64,000 nucleotides of DNA from CALEMW01 sp964343835 (GCA_964343835.1 CAYFKR010000017.1:1-64000); one strand, 5' to 3'. Shown: positions 50,816-60,421, counted from the stretch's first letter. The notes: generated by a model from the sequence alone, not told the origin. Translations and numbers: made by a program.

Positions 50816-53475
50816 GATCGGTCCTTGCGCCGTCTTCGCGCCGACATGATCGCGGCGAACGCCCCGGCGAACGCCGCGATCCATACCGCCGCAGAACTCC
50901 CCCGAGCCTCAAGCGGCACCGTCGTCTCCCCGTCGCCGATCACCACGAATCCCGCCCAGGCGAACGGGTGGGCCGTGGCCGGGTCGGCGCGCAGGTCGGC
51001 CTTGGCGTCGGCCAGGGCTTCGGCTACCGGCGCGCCGTCCTTCAGCCGCTCGTAGAACTCGTCCATGAGCAGGGCCGTCAGGTCGTCGTCCACCGGCCAG
51101 AGCGACGCCACCACGGCGGTGGCGCCCGAGGCCAGGAACGCGCCGGCCAGCCCCTGCACCCCCTCGCCCGACAGCACGCGTCCGGTGGCCGAACCGCAGC
51201 TCGCCAGCACCACCAGTTCCGCCTCGAGGTCCATGGCGGCCACCTCGACGGCGCGCAGCATGTGGTCGGGGCCCGGGCCGAGCAGCACGGCCGACTGCCA
51301 CGCGTTCACATCGTCGGCCCGCACGTGGGCGGCCACGTGGATGGCGCCGTAGGGGGCGAGGTCCGCCTCGGCGGGCAGGGGGTCGGGATCCGGGCAGCTC
51401 AGGATGGTGACTGACGGCAGGGCGTCGGCCAGACGGCGACCCTGCCAGTCCGCTCCGGCCAGGTCGCCGGCGCCGGACGTGAGGACCAGCACGTCGACGG
51501 CGTCGCGGTCCGTCCCGGCCGCCGCCGTGTGGGCGGCGTGGAGTTCGGCCAGGACGGCGGTGGAAGGGACGCGGCTCCAGGTGGCGTCGCCGTCGGCGAG
51601 CAGGGCCAGGGGGGCCAGGTGGAGGGGGCCGTCGGGGACGATGGTCACGGTGGCGGCGGTGGCCAGGACACCGTCGACGCCGCCGAGGAGGAGGTCGTGC
51701 AGGGCCGTCGCCGTTTCCCTGCGGGCCCCGTCGCTCGATCCGGGATCGGCCAGCAGGTCGCGCCACGCCGTCAGCCCTTCGGCCACCTCGTCGGCGGGCG
51801 GGATCGTCGCCGCGATGCACGTGTCGCCGGAAAGGGCGAACACGAGACCGCCGGACGCGCCGGCATAGAAGTCCAGCAGCACTTCCCCGTCGGCCAGCAC
51901 GCCCGTGCGCAGGTCCGCCGCCGTGGGCGCGGCGAACGCCGTGTCCGTGTCGGCGACGCCGGGGCCCAGCAGCCGTTCGCGCAGGGTGCGCGCCTTGGCG
52001 ATCTGGAGGCGGTCGAAAGCGGCTTCGGCGCCGTCGCGGGCCAGCAGGGCGGCGCCGAGGCGGGCGAAGACGGCCCGGCCGGTGGAACCGCGCTCCTCGC
52101 GCCAGTCGGGGTCGAGGGGGAGGGAGCGCTCGGTCTCCCAGAGGGCCGCCGCGGCCTCGAGGCGGGCCAGGGCGCCGTCGGTGTCGCCGCGGCCCTCGAG
52201 CAGGGTGGCGCGCATCAGTTCCACGTCCAGGCCGTTGCGGGCGCGGGCGGGGCCCATGAGCTCGTCGGCGCGGTCCAGCAGGGGCTCGGCCTCGTCGTCG
52301 CGGCCGAGGCGGAGCAGGGTGGCGGCGCGGGCCAGGTCCAGGTTCAGGCGGACCTGGGAGGTCATGTCGCCGGTCATCAGGATGGCCGCGTGATCCAGGC
52401 TGGTCAGGGCGCCCTCGTGATCGTCGCGATCGGTCATCAGGGAGGCGATCCCCAGCAGGATCTCCACGCGTTCCAGCACGGGCCGCTCGTCGCCCAGGTC
52501 CAGGGCCTCGCGGTAGAGCCGCTCGGAGGCGGCCGGGTCGCCGTGGTCGCGCTCGATCTCGGCCAGCTTGCGCAGGGCGCGGGCCTCGTAGTCGGTGAAC
52601 CCGGACTCGCGGCAGGTCGCCAGCTCGGCCGTGAGGGCTTCGCGCGCCTCGTCCACCCGTCCCAGCAGCGCCAGGCAGCCGCCGCGGTTCAGGGCCGGGG
52701 GCATGCGCTCCCAGGCCTGGCCGAGGGAGTCCCAGACGGCCACGGCGCGGGTGTAGTGGAACAGCGACACGTCGGGCCGGCCGAGGGCGAACTGCAGGCC
52801 GGCCACGTTGTTGCGGGTGATGGCCTCGTGGCGGGCGAATCCCTCGGTGCGGGCGATGCGGGCCACGCGGGCCCATCCCGCCGAGGCGCCCTCGTAGTCG
52901 CCCAGGTGGAAGTGGGCGTTGGCCTCGCCCAGCTCGGCCCACAGGGCGCCCTCGCCGTCGCCGGCGGCGGTGAAGAGGGCGGCGGCGCGGGCGTAGAAGT
53001 CGCGGGCGGCGGGGTGGTCGCGGCGCAGGTCGGCGTCCCAGCCCAGGCCCACGTTGGCCCAGGCCTCGTGGATGGTGTCGCCCACGGCGGCGGCCTGGGC
53101 GGCCAGGCGGGTGTATTCGACCAGGGCGTCCTCGTTGCGGCCCTGGGCGGTCAGCGCCACGCCCAGCCAGCGGCGCGGGGCGCAGGCCAGGGAGGAGTCG
53201 CCGGTCGCGGCGGCCAGGTCGAGGGCCCGGCGCAGGCCCTCCTCGGCGCCGCCGGGATCGTCCATGTTCTTCAGGTAGCGGCCCCGGGTCACGAGATGGC
53301 CGATCCACGACGCCGTGTCGCCGTCGGCCTCCGCGAGGGCCAGGTCGGCATCCACCATCGCCATGGCCTCGTCGCGCAGGTCGGCGTTCCAGAGGGAGTC
53401 GGATTCCGCGGTTCCTGCGGCTGCGGAAGAGGCGATCACGGCGACGAGAAGCAGGAGAGGGAGCGTGCGGGGCAT
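50812..53475 (-). CDS. Exported membrane-anchored TPR-CHAT protease (locus B)
   Basis: This 887-residue protein has a signal peptide (MPRTLPLLLLVAVIASSAAAG), about ten TPR-like repeats (up to about residue 470), and a CHAT caspase-like domain (about 540-845) with His 717 (IHVAAHVRADD) and Cys 760 (VVLASCGSATG). A C-terminal membrane helix (AAVWIAAFAGAFAAIMSA) precedes a basic end (RRRRKDRS). The repeats and protease would therefore face the periplasm while the tail anchors inside. It is divergent from an ECF sigma and anti-sigma pair, mirroring locus A. An autoproteolytic or anti-sigma-cleaving role is plausible. The 68-bp divergent gap shows no clear promoter. Confidence 0.9.
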   Translation of the reverse strand: MPRTLPLLLLVAVIASSAAAGTAESDSLWNADLRDEAMAMVDADLALAEADGDTASWIGHLVTRGRYLKNMDDPGGAEEGLRRALDLAAATGDSSLACAPRRWLGVALTAQGRNEDALVEYTRLAAQAAAVGDTIHEAWANVGLGWDADLRRDHPAARDFYARAAALFTAAGDGEGALWAELGEANAHFHLGDYEGASAGWARVARIARTEGFARHEAITRNNVAGLQFALGRPDVSLFHYTRAVAVWDSLGQAWERMPPALNRGGCLALLGRVDEAREALTAELATCRESGFTDYEARALRKLAEIERDHGDPAASERLYREALDLGDERPVLERVEILLGIASLMTDRDDHEGALTSLDHAAILMTGDMTSQVRLNLDLARAATLLRLGRDDEAEPLLDRADELMGPARARNGLDVELMRATLLEGRGDTDGALARLEAAAALWETERSLPLDPDWREERGSTGRAVFARLGAALLARDGAEAAFDRLQIAKARTLRERLLGPGVADTDTAFAAPTAADLRTGVLADGEVLLDFYAGASGGLVFALSGDTCIAATIPPADEVAEGLTAWRDLLADPGSSDGARRETATALHDLLLGGVDGVLATAATVTIVPDGPLHLAPLALLADGDATWSRVPSTAVLAELHAAHTAAAGTDRDAVDVLVLTSGAGDLAGADWQGRRLADALPSVTILSCPDPDPLPAEADLAPYGAIHVAAHVRADDVNAWQSAVLLGPGPDHMLRAVEVAAMDLEAELVVLASCGSATGRVLSGEGVQGLAGAFLASGATAVVASLWPVDDDLTALLMDEFYERLKDGAPVAEALADAKADLRADPATAHPFAWAGFVVIGDGETTVPLEARGSSAAVWIAAFAGAFAAIMSARRRRKDRS

Positions 53476-53543
53476 GGCCGACCTCGGAGCGGGGGTTGCG
53501 GGCTGCTTGACGGGGATGCGCTGGAATCCGACAATAGCTGATC

Positions 53544-54170
53544 ATGTCCATCGGAACCACAAGGGAACACGCGCCCCACGCGTGGGATGAAGCGGATCTG
53601 GCGACCGGCCTCATGGCCGGCGACGGCGCCGTGCGCGCCGCATTCGTGGAGCGTACCCACGACGCGGTCTACCCCTGGACCTGCCGTCTCACCACGGACC
53701 GCGACCTGCGCCGCGACTGGACCCACGACGCCTTGCTCCGCGTGATGGACGACCTGCGCTCCGGCGCCTTCGAGTACCGCCGCCCCGGATCGTTCTGGGC
53801 CTGGTTCCGCACCCGCGCCCGTTTCCTGGTTCTGGAGTCGCGCCGTCGAGAGACGGTCCACGCGCAGCGCGAGACCCTGTCCGTCGAAGGCGACGTGCCG
53901 GACCGCCCCGCCACCGACGACCCCTCCCTCGACCTGGAGGAGACCGAGGCCGCCGCCGCCCTCGCCGCCTGCCTCGACGGTCTGGACAACCGCGACCACG
54001 CCCGCGCCCTCGAACTCCGCGCCGTGGAGGACCAGCCCTACGAGCGCATCGCCGAGATCATGGACGCGCCGCTGAACACCGTCCGCGCCTGGATCCGCCG
54101 CGGACGCACCCAGCTGCGCCGCTGCCTGGCCGCGCGGTTCGGCTGGACCCTGCCGGAGGAGGAGGCGTGA
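53544..54170 (+). CDS. ECF-type RNA polymerase sigma factor (locus B)
   Basis: This 208-residue ECF sigma has a region 2 (about 28-100: FVERTHDAVYPWTCRLT, DLRRDWTHDALLRVMDDL, PGSFWAWFRTRARFLVLESRRRE) and a region 4 helix-turn-helix (about 140-195: LELRAVEDQPYERIAEIMDAPLNTVRAWIRRGRTQLRRCL). ATG 53544 opens the frame. No ribosome-binding site of good quality is visible. It is followed by an anti-sigma-like gene after 61 bp, with an ECF-type promoter between them, and is divergent from the CHAT gene. It is the likely reader of the two AACTTT promoters nearby. Confidence 0.9.
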   Translation: MSIGTTREHAPHAWDEADLATGLMAGDGAVRAAFVERTHDAVYPWTCRLTTDRDLRRDWTHDALLRVMDDLRSGAFEYRRPGSFWAWFRTRARFLVLESRRRETVHAQRETLSVEGDVPDRPATDDPSLDLEETEAAAALAACLDGLDNRDHARALELRAVEDQPYERIAEIMDAPLNTVRAWIRRGRTQLRRCLAARFGWTLPEEEA

Positions 54171-54180
54171 TGAGCGGTGC

Positions 54181-54207
54181 AACTTTCCGCGCCCCCCGCC
54201 CCGTGTT
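54181..54207 (+). promoter_or_regulatory. ECF-type promoter before anti-sigma gene
   Basis: GCAACTTTCCGC (54179-54190) contains the -35-like AACTTT (54181-54186), then exactly 15 bp, then CGTGTT (54202-54207). The arrangement is repeated with the same spacing at 55017-55043 (AACTTT, 15 bp, CGTCTT). AAC-rich -35 and CGT-type -10 boxes are typical for ECF sigma factors. It lies in the 61-bp gap after the ECF sigma gene. Confidence 0.6.
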
Positions 54208-54231
54208 GACGGCCGACAGGGAGGAGACGCC

Positions 54232-54996
54232 ATGAGCGGAACGAACGGACATCCGCTGGATCTGATCCTCGGATACGAGGAACTCGATCACGACGAGCGC
54301 GCGCGGGCCGACGCCCACCTGGCCGGCTGCGAGCCGTGCCGTCGACTGCTGGACGACTGCGGTGCGGCCGAGTCCCGCGGGGTCGATGCGATCGCCATCG
54401 ACCTCGACGACCCCCTCGCCGGCCACGACCCGTCCGTGCGCGCCGACGCCGACGCGAGCCGCGCCGAGCTGCTGGCCCGCCTGCCCGCCGGCTCCACGTC
54501 GGTGGCCTGGTGGCGCCGCGGCGACACCGCCATGGGCCTGCTGGCCCTGGCCGCCGTCTTGGTGGCCCTGGTGGTCTTCGGCCCCTGGACCGCCGACGAC
54601 GGGGCGCCCTTCGAGGGGTTGCGCCTGGCGCCGTCGGTGGTGGCCCGCGACGAGGGCGTACACCTCGAACCCGGCGACCCCTTCTCGATCCGCTTCGTCC
54701 CGGCCGCCGACGGCTGGCCGGTGGTGGTCCGTGTCGGCGGTGACGGCGCCGAACTGGTGTGCCCGACCCCGGACCTGGAAGGCTGGCGCGTACGCGCCGA
54801 GCGCCCCGCCGTGATCCCGCCGCCCGGCGCTGGCGTGGAGTGGACATTGCCGGCCGGCGCCGACGGCCGCTGGCTGGTCGCCCTGTCCGCGGATCCGGTG
54901 GCCGACCCGGCCGCCCTGGCGGCCGAACTGGCCGCCTCGGACAATCCCCTCGATCTGCTCCAAGGCCGCTTCGGGCGGGCGGCAGAGGTGCCGTAG
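54232..54996 (+). CDS. Zinc-binding anti-sigma-like membrane protein (locus B)
   Basis: This 254-residue protein has an N-terminal anti-sigma zinc segment (HDERARADAHLAGCEPC; His-x3-Cys-x2-Cys), a membrane helix at about 98-116 (TAMGLLALAAVLVALVVFG), and a periplasmic beta-rich C-terminal domain of about 135 residues that resembles DUF4384-like folds. This layout is that of an anti-sigma factor for the preceding ECF sigma. The exported domain could sense the signal or be cut by the neighbouring CHAT protease. ATG 54232 follows GGGAGGAG. Its own ECF-type promoter at 54181 implies feedback by the sigma factor. Confidence 0.85.
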   Translation: MSGTNGHPLDLILGYEELDHDERARADAHLAGCEPCRRLLDDCGAAESRGVDAIAIDLDDPLAGHDPSVRADADASRAELLARLPAGSTSVAWWRRGDTAMGLLALAAVLVALVVFGPWTADDGAPFEGLRLAPSVVARDEGVHLEPGDPFSIRFVPAADGWPVVVRVGGDGAELVCPTPDLEGWRVRAERPAVIPPPGAGVEWTLPAGADGRWLVALSADPVADPAALAAELAASDNPLDLLQGRFGRAAEVP

Positions 54997-55016
54997 AAAA
55001 CCCTCGATCCAGCCGC

Positions 55017-55043
55017 AACTTTCCGCAGCGCCTGATCCGTCTT
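55017..55043 (+). promoter_or_regulatory. ECF-type promoter before beta-helix gene
   Basis: GCAACTTTCCGC (55015-55026) contains AACTTT (55017-55022), followed after exactly 15 bp by CGTCTT (55038-55043). Box sequence and spacing match the promoter at 54181-54207. It lies 46 bp before the ATG of the beta-helix protein, which makes that gene a likely target of the locus-B ECF sigma. Confidence 0.62.
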
Positions 55044-55088
55044 CCCCCCGTTCCACGCACGCTCACTTCCCATCGGGGGGACTCCGAC

Positions 55089-57980
55089 ATGCTCCGCATC
55101 CTGACCGTGTTCCTGCTCCTGCTGGCCGCCTCGTCCACCCTGGCCGCCGACTTCATCGTGTACCCCAACGGCTTCGGCGGCACCCACCGCAACATCGCCG
55201 AGGCGGTGGCGGCCGCCACCCACGGCGACCGCATCTTCCTGATGAGCGGCGTGTTCTCCGGCACGGGCAACCGCGACGTGCTGGTCTACCGCGACATCGA
55301 GATCCGCGCCAACGACGGTCCGGGCACCGCGATCATCGACTGCGGCGGTTCGTCGGCGGAGCCCCATCGGGCGTTCCGGTTCGAATACTGCGCCGCCACC
55401 CTCTACGGCGTGACGATCCGGGGCGGCTACGCCGTGAACGGAGGCGCCGTGACGGTGGAGGAGGGCTCGACGACCCTCACGCTCTGCACGTTCATGGACA
55501 ACACGGCCTCGTCGTACGGCGGCGCCCTGGACGTGTTCGAGGAGGCCAACCTCACGATCGAGCGCTGCACCTTCGACTCCAACCGCGCCGACCTGCGCGG
55601 CGGCGCCGTGATGATCCGCTCCTGGTCCGACGTGCAGATCTCCCAGGGCACGTTCTTCGCCAACGGCTCTCCCGAGGGCGCCCACCTCTTCCTGATCGAG
55701 GACGCCACCTCGTCCATCGACCGCAGCCTGCTGGTGTGGGGCCACGAGGGCACGGCGGTGTCCGACTACTACGGCGGCGCCGTGACCGTCACGTGCTCCG
55801 ACGTCTTCGGCAACCGCGACGGCGACTGGGTGAACACCATCGCCGGCCAGGCCGGCGGCGGGAACCTGAGCGTCGATCCCGAGATGTGCGACCCCATGGG
55901 CGACCATTACGGCGTGGTCGTCACCTCGCCGGTCTACACCGCCAGCACCTGCGGCTGGATGGGCGCCGTCGGAGGCGACTTCGGCTGGAGCGACCCCGTC
56001 TACGGCGTGCGCGCCGACGGCCGCGGCATGTACGGCACCATCCAGGAGGCCATGGACGCCATCGACCCAGGCATGGAGATCGTGCTGGAGGACGGCGTCT
56101 ACGACAGCGACGGCAACGTGAACCTCGACCCGGCCGGCAAGGCCATGACCCTGCGCTCGCGCAGCGACGACCCGACCCTGTGCATGATCCAGGGGAACGA
56201 CTGCGGCATGTACGGCGTCGGCTGTCCGGCCCTGGTCCTCAACGACGGCGAAGGGAGCGAAACGGTCTTCGAGGGACTCGGATTCGAGTCCAGCTGGATC
56301 CTCGGCATGGTCGAAATCCACGGGGCGGTGGGCGCCCGCTTCCGGAACTGCCTCTTCGGCTACGACGCGTGGAGTCCTCCGGTCGATTTCGCGGGCATGG
56401 GCGCGACCCCGACCGTGTCGTTCACGGACTGCGTCTTCAACGCCAGGATCACCGGGGACAGCTGGGCGCTGAACCTTGAAGGCTGCACCGTGTACAGCAA
56501 GCTCTTCCAGGACTCGCCCGCCGGCGGCACGATCCGCAACACCCTTTTCGAGGGCTGCACGGGCGGAGCCTCCGACATCGGCGGCGCGGTCTACATCGCC
56601 GACTCCACGGCCCCCATCCTCTTCCAGTCGACGGACTTCGTGGACTGCAGCATCTCGGGCGGCACCCGCAACTTCGGCGGCGCCGTCTACCTCAACGACC
56701 CGAACGAGGTCACCTTCAACGGATGCGAGTTCACGGGCTGCCATGCGGACAGCCTGGGCGGCGACATCTACGTGCGCGTGGACTGGGGCGGATCGAGCGT
56801 GAACCTCGAGTCGTGCCTGTTCACCGGGACCGGTCTTCCCACCGCCTTCCGGGGCGGCAGCCTCAGCACCGGGAGCCTGCCCGTCACCGCCACCGAATGC
56901 GTCTGGAGCAACTACGCGGCGGAAAGCAGCGGAGGGGCCATCAGTTTCTACAGCTCGACCCTGACCATGACCGAATGCCGCATCGAGGACTCGAGCGCCG
57001 GGCGAGCGGCCGCCTTGTCCGGCCACCAGGCATCGGTCGACCTGACCGACTGCGGCTTCTATCGGAACAGCGCCTCCGGGTTCGCCGGGGCGATCGAGAT
57101 CACGGCCTCGGAGCTCGCCATGTCCTACTGCAACCTGGTCGGCAATTCGGCGGGGTACTCGGGTGCCGTCCAGATCACCGGCCATAAGGACGGCGCTGAG
57201 CACGTGTTCGACCATGTCGTGTTGGCGGAGAACACGGCGGGTGCCGGAGCGGGCGGCGTCGAAGTCATCGATGCCCACGCGCGCTTCGAGCAGTGCACCA
57301 TCCACGGCAACGAGGTGAACTCATCTTCCTATGACCGCGGTCAGGTCTCGGTCTCGGACGATGCCCGCGTCGACCTCTACCACACCCTCGTGACGGGTTC
57401 GCAGTCCACGTCGGCGCTGGACTTCTCGACGTACGGGAGCACCCCGGGCTTCGCCACCGCCTACTGTTCCAACGTCTACGGCAACGTCGGCGGCGACTGG
57501 ACCGGCCCCCTGGCCGGCATGCTCGGCTCGGACGAGAACATCTCCGTCTCGCCCGTCTACTGCGACCCCATGAACGGCGTGCTGACCCTCAACGAGGTGT
57601 CGCCCTGCCTGCCCGACAACAACGCGTGCAGCACGCAGATCGGGGCCAAGGGCCTGGGCTGCAGCGGCCCGTCGACCGGGGTGGGCGATCCGGTGGTCGC
57701 TGCACCGGTTCTGGACGGCGCCTTCCCCAACCCGTTCAACCCCACCACGACCATCGCCTACGAGCTGCCGCGCGACGCGGCGGTGACCCTGACGATCCAC
57801 GACGCGGCGGGCCGCCTGGTGCGTACCCTGCGTTCCGACGACTTCGAGGCGGCGGGCCGGAGGGAGGCCCTTTGGGACGGCCGCGACGACGGCGGTCGTC
57901 CCATCGCCTCGGGGGTGTACCTGGTGCGGATGAAGGCCGCGGGAGTGGTGCAGGTGGAGAGGGTCGCGTTGATCAAGTGA
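55089..57980 (+). CDS. Large secreted beta-helix protein with FlgD-Ig sorting domain
   Basis: This 963-residue protein has a signal peptide (MLRILTVFLLLLAASSTLA), two consecutive right-handed parallel beta-helix regions (about 20-290 and 300-850) made of repeats such as GGAVTVEEGSTTLTLCTFMDNTASSYGGALDV, with many Cys residues, and a C-terminal FlgD-type Ig domain (AFPNPFNPTTTIAYELPRDAAVTLTIHDAAGRLVRTL) ending VALIK. The first residues, FIVYPNGFGGTHRNIAEAVAAATHGDRI, match pectate-lyase-like or NosD-type right-handed helix proteins, but no lyase active site is visible. It is probably a surface or secreted adhesive or polysaccharide-binding protein. It is preceded by an ECF-type promoter and GGGGGG ribosome-binding site. 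Confidence 0.88.
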   Translation: MLRILTVFLLLLAASSTLAADFIVYPNGFGGTHRNIAEAVAAATHGDRIFLMSGVFSGTGNRDVLVYRDIEIRANDGPGTAIIDCGGSSAEPHRAFRFEYCAATLYGVTIRGGYAVNGGAVTVEEGSTTLTLCTFMDNTASSYGGALDVFEEANLTIERCTFDSNRADLRGGAVMIRSWSDVQISQGTFFANGSPEGAHLFLIEDATSSIDRSLLVWGHEGTAVSDYYGGAVTVTCSDVFGNRDGDWVNTIAGQAGGGNLSVDPEMCDPMGDHYGVVVTSPVYTASTCGWMGAVGGDFGWSDPVYGVRADGRGMYGTIQEAMDAIDPGMEIVLEDGVYDSDGNVNLDPAGKAMTLRSRSDDPTLCMIQGNDCGMYGVGCPALVLNDGEGSETVFEGLGFESSWILGMVEIHGAVGARFRNCLFGYDAWSPPVDFAGMGATPTVSFTDCVFNARITGDSWALNLEGCTVYSKLFQDSPAGGTIRNTLFEGCTGGASDIGGAVYIADSTAPILFQSTDFVDCSISGGTRNFGGAVYLNDPNEVTFNGCEFTGCHADSLGGDIYVRVDWGGSSVNLESCLFTGTGLPTAFRGGSLSTGSLPVTATECVWSNYAAESSGGAISFYSSTLTMTECRIEDSSAGRAAALSGHQASVDLTDCGFYRNSASGFAGAIEITASELAMSYCNLVGNSAGYSGAVQITGHKDGAEHVFDHVVLAENTAGAGAGGVEVIDAHARFEQCTIHGNEVNSSSYDRGQVSVSDDARVDLYHTLVTGSQSTSALDFSTYGSTPGFATAYCSNVYGNVGGDWTGPLAGMLGSDENISVSPVYCDPMNGVLTLNEVSPCLPDNNACSTQIGAKGLGCSGPSTGVGDPVVAAPVLDGAFPNPFNPTTTIAYELPRDAAVTLTIHDAAGRLVRTLRSDDFEAAGRREALWDGRDDGGRPIASGVYLVRMKAAGVVQVERVALIK

Positions 57981-57999
57981 TCCGCTTCATCGTAGGAGA

Positions 58000-58023
58000 G
58001 GGGGCGCCGGGGTCGGCGCCCCC
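58000..58023. terminator. Hairpin terminator between convergent genes
   Basis: GGGGGCGCC (58000-58008) pairs with GGCGCCCCC (58015-58023) across a six-base loop and is followed by TTCGTCAT. It separates the beta-helix gene (ends 57980) from the convergent TPR gene (ends 58038). The T-run is poor, but the stem is stable. Confidence 0.6.
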
Positions 58024-58037
58024 TTCGTCATAGGGGA

Positions 58038-60338
58038 TCAGACGCCTCCGGCCAGCACCCTATCGAGGTCCCGCGCGACGGCAAGAGGCGGGAAGCCCGC
58101 ATCCGCATCGACCCACCCCTCCAGCGCCCTCGCCAACGCGGCCCGCGCTGCTTCGTCGTTCCCTAAACCATGATGCGCCCGCGCCGCCTCGAGGTGGAGC
58201 TGGGGATGGGCCGGCTGCCGCATGAGGGCGTCATCGGCGACGGCGAGGGCTTCGTCGTAATCCCCCTTTTCCACGAGGCACTCCGTCAGCAGCACCGTGA
58301 TCAGCGGGTCCGTCTGGATGGCGGCTTCGACGGCCGAGCGCAGGTGCGTGACGGCGCCGTCGAGGTCGCCCCCGGCCTGGGCGATCATGCCCCTGACTGC
58401 CGACAGGCTGGGGCGGAAGGTCTCGAATTTGAAGGTGTCGACGACCTCCGTCGCCCCGTCCAGCGCCGCTTCGGCCTCCGCGAGGCGGTCCAACCGGCAC
58501 AGCGCCCAGGCTCGGCCCACGCCGGCGAGTCCGTCGTAGGGCGCCGGGATGCCGGCGGCCAGGGCGTCGAGCTTCTCGAGGGCGAGGCCGGGCATGCCGA
58601 CTTCAGCCACGGCGGGCAGCATCAGCGAATGGACGATGTCGGCCTGCAGGGGGCTTTGGAATTCCGCGGTGGCTGCGCGGTAGGCGTCGATGGCCGCGAC
58701 CAGGTCGTCGCCGCGCCCGGTGATGCCGGCCAGGTTGGCTAGCCGGGTCTGGATCCTCGCCACGGCGCGCGGCGTATGCGCCCGCTCGAGTTCGGCGAGG
58801 TAGCGTTCACGGGCGTCGGCGAACTGCCCGCTCTTGGCGTCGAGGTCGATGAGGCGCAGGGCGAGGTTCTGTTCCTCGGGATCCAGCAGGCAGGCCTGCT
58901 CCAGCGAACGCCGTGCGTCGTCCAGCCGCCCCACCGAGCTGTAGAAATCGGCCAGATCCTTGTGGCCCTCCGCGCGCATCGGGTGGATCTCCACGTAGCG
59001 CAGAAGGTGGCGCTCGGCCTCCTCGTGGTTGCCGAGCTGCATCTGGAGGTCGGCGATCTCTTCGAGGTACTGCACGCGCGACGGATCGATCTGCAGGATG
59101 CGCTCGTAGGACGCGATGGTCCCCTCCACGTCCTGGCGGATGAACCGGAACAGGGCCGTCTGGGCGTGGGCGTCGATGTCGTCCGGATACAGGCTCGTCC
59201 ACATGTCGAGCACGGCCATGGCGCGGTCGGCGTCCTGCCTCTCGTTGTAGTAGTACTGGGTCTTGATCATGAACCCGGTCCGCTCCGGCAGGCGGTAGAG
59301 GTTCTCCATGGCGGCCGCGATGGCCGTGGACGCGGCCTCGGCGTTCCCCAGCGTCTGGTGCACGCCGAACAGCAGGAACTGCGCGGACGCGAAGCCGGGG
59401 TCGCGCGACACGGCGTCCTCCAGCAGGGGCACGGCGCCTTCCCAGTCGTTGTGGTGGACCACGGCCGACAGGGCCGCCGCATGATTCTTCACGGCCTCGA
59501 TGTCGGAACTCAGGATCTCGGCCACCGGCAGATCGGGACTGTTCTCGATGTGGGCGCCCGGGATGCCCAGGTCCTCCCTCAACACCCTCGATGCGGCGTC
59601 GGCCAGCTCGTCGATCCCGTCCGCCTCGAAGGTCCGCTCGGCCGCCACCTTGCCGCTGCGGCTCTCGTGCAGCTCGGTGGTCAGGGTCCAGCGGTCGCCG
59701 GAGCGGGTCACGGTGCCGGTGAGGAAGTGGGGGATGTCCGCGTCCACGGCGATCTTGCGCTGCTGGGGGCGGGTCAGGCCGTGGCCGTCGTCGCTGCCGA
59801 GGTCCTGCAGGACGCCCGGCATGGCCAGCGGTATGACGCAGTCCACGAAAACGTCCTGGTTCACGTCCATGGCGATCATCAGGGACGTCGTGTCGCGGAC
59901 CCAGTCGTCATCCGGGGCGCCGCCGTTGTCGAAGTAGAAGATCACCACGCGTTGCCGGAAGTCGCTCTTGGGCACCACCCGTTCGCTCACCGCGCCGTTC
60001 TCGTCCTCCACCTCGATGGTTCGGGTCACGGCGCCGAGCTCACGACCCTGGAAGAGGAAGACGATGGTCAGGATCGCGGCGATCACGTTGGCGGGCACCA
60101 CGACCTTGGGCGTGCGGCCCCAGGTGTCGCGCCCGGGGCGCCCGTGGACCCAGGCCAGGGTCACCACGGCGGGCAGCAGCAGCAGCAGCGCCAGGGCCAC
60201 CAGGTTCACGAGATGGGGCGACACCGTCATGCGGCCTTCGAGGAACTCGAGGAACTGGATGACGGCCCAACCCACGCCGACGTAGCCGCCGGTGATCTGG
60301 GGAACGCGACGCTCACGGATTTCCTGGACGAAGTTCAT
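58038..60338 (-). CDS. Membrane TPR protein with FlgO-like domain
   Basis: This 766-residue protein has three hydrophobic segments near the N-terminus (about 19-33, 44-65 and 80-98), then a FlgO/TolB-like domain (about 130-250: FYFDNGGAPDDDWVRDTTSLMIAMDVNQDVFVD ... LTTELHESRSGKVAAERTFEADGIDELADAASRVLRE) and about ten TPR repeats to the end. The plan matches the membrane and C-terminal part of adenylate-cyclase-like or winged-helix TPR proteins, without a cyclase or DNA-binding domain. The role is unknown, perhaps a scaffold for signalling. ATG 60338 is chosen for GGAG ten bases upstream. It is divergent from the beta-propeller gene. Confidence 0.82.
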   Translation of the reverse strand: MNFVQEIRERRVPQITGGYVGVGWAVIQFLEFLEGRMTVSPHLVNLVALALLLLLPAVVTLAWVHGRPGRDTWGRTPKVVVPANVIAAILTIVFLFQGRELGAVTRTIEVEDENGAVSERVVPKSDFRQRVVIFYFDNGGAPDDDWVRDTTSLMIAMDVNQDVFVDCVIPLAMPGVLQDLGSDDGHGLTRPQQRKIAVDADIPHFLTGTVTRSGDRWTLTTELHESRSGKVAAERTFEADGIDELADAASRVLREDLGIPGAHIENSPDLPVAEILSSDIEAVKNHAAALSAVVHHNDWEGAVPLLEDAVSRDPGFASAQFLLFGVHQTLGNAEAASTAIAAAMENLYRLPERTGFMIKTQYYYNERQDADRAMAVLDMWTSLYPDDIDAHAQTALFRFIRQDVEGTIASYERILQIDPSRVQYLEEIADLQMQLGNHEEAERHLLRYVEIHPMRAEGHKDLADFYSSVGRLDDARRSLEQACLLDPEEQNLALRLIDLDAKSGQFADARERYLAELERAHTPRAVARIQTRLANLAGITGRGDDLVAAIDAYRAATAEFQSPLQADIVHSLMLPAVAEVGMPGLALEKLDALAAGIPAPYDGLAGVGRAWALCRLDRLAEAEAALDGATEVVDTFKFETFRPSLSAVRGMIAQAGGDLDGAVTHLRSAVEAAIQTDPLITVLLTECLVEKGDYDEALAVADDALMRQPAHPQLHLEAARAHHGLGNDEAARAALARALEGWVDADAGFPPLAVARDLDRVLAGGV

Positions 60339-60421
60339 GACACGGGCTCCGGATGGACGTGGATGCGGTCGGATCCGAAAATCATAGGGCATTTCCCGGG
60401 GAAGGGCATCACCGGAACGCT

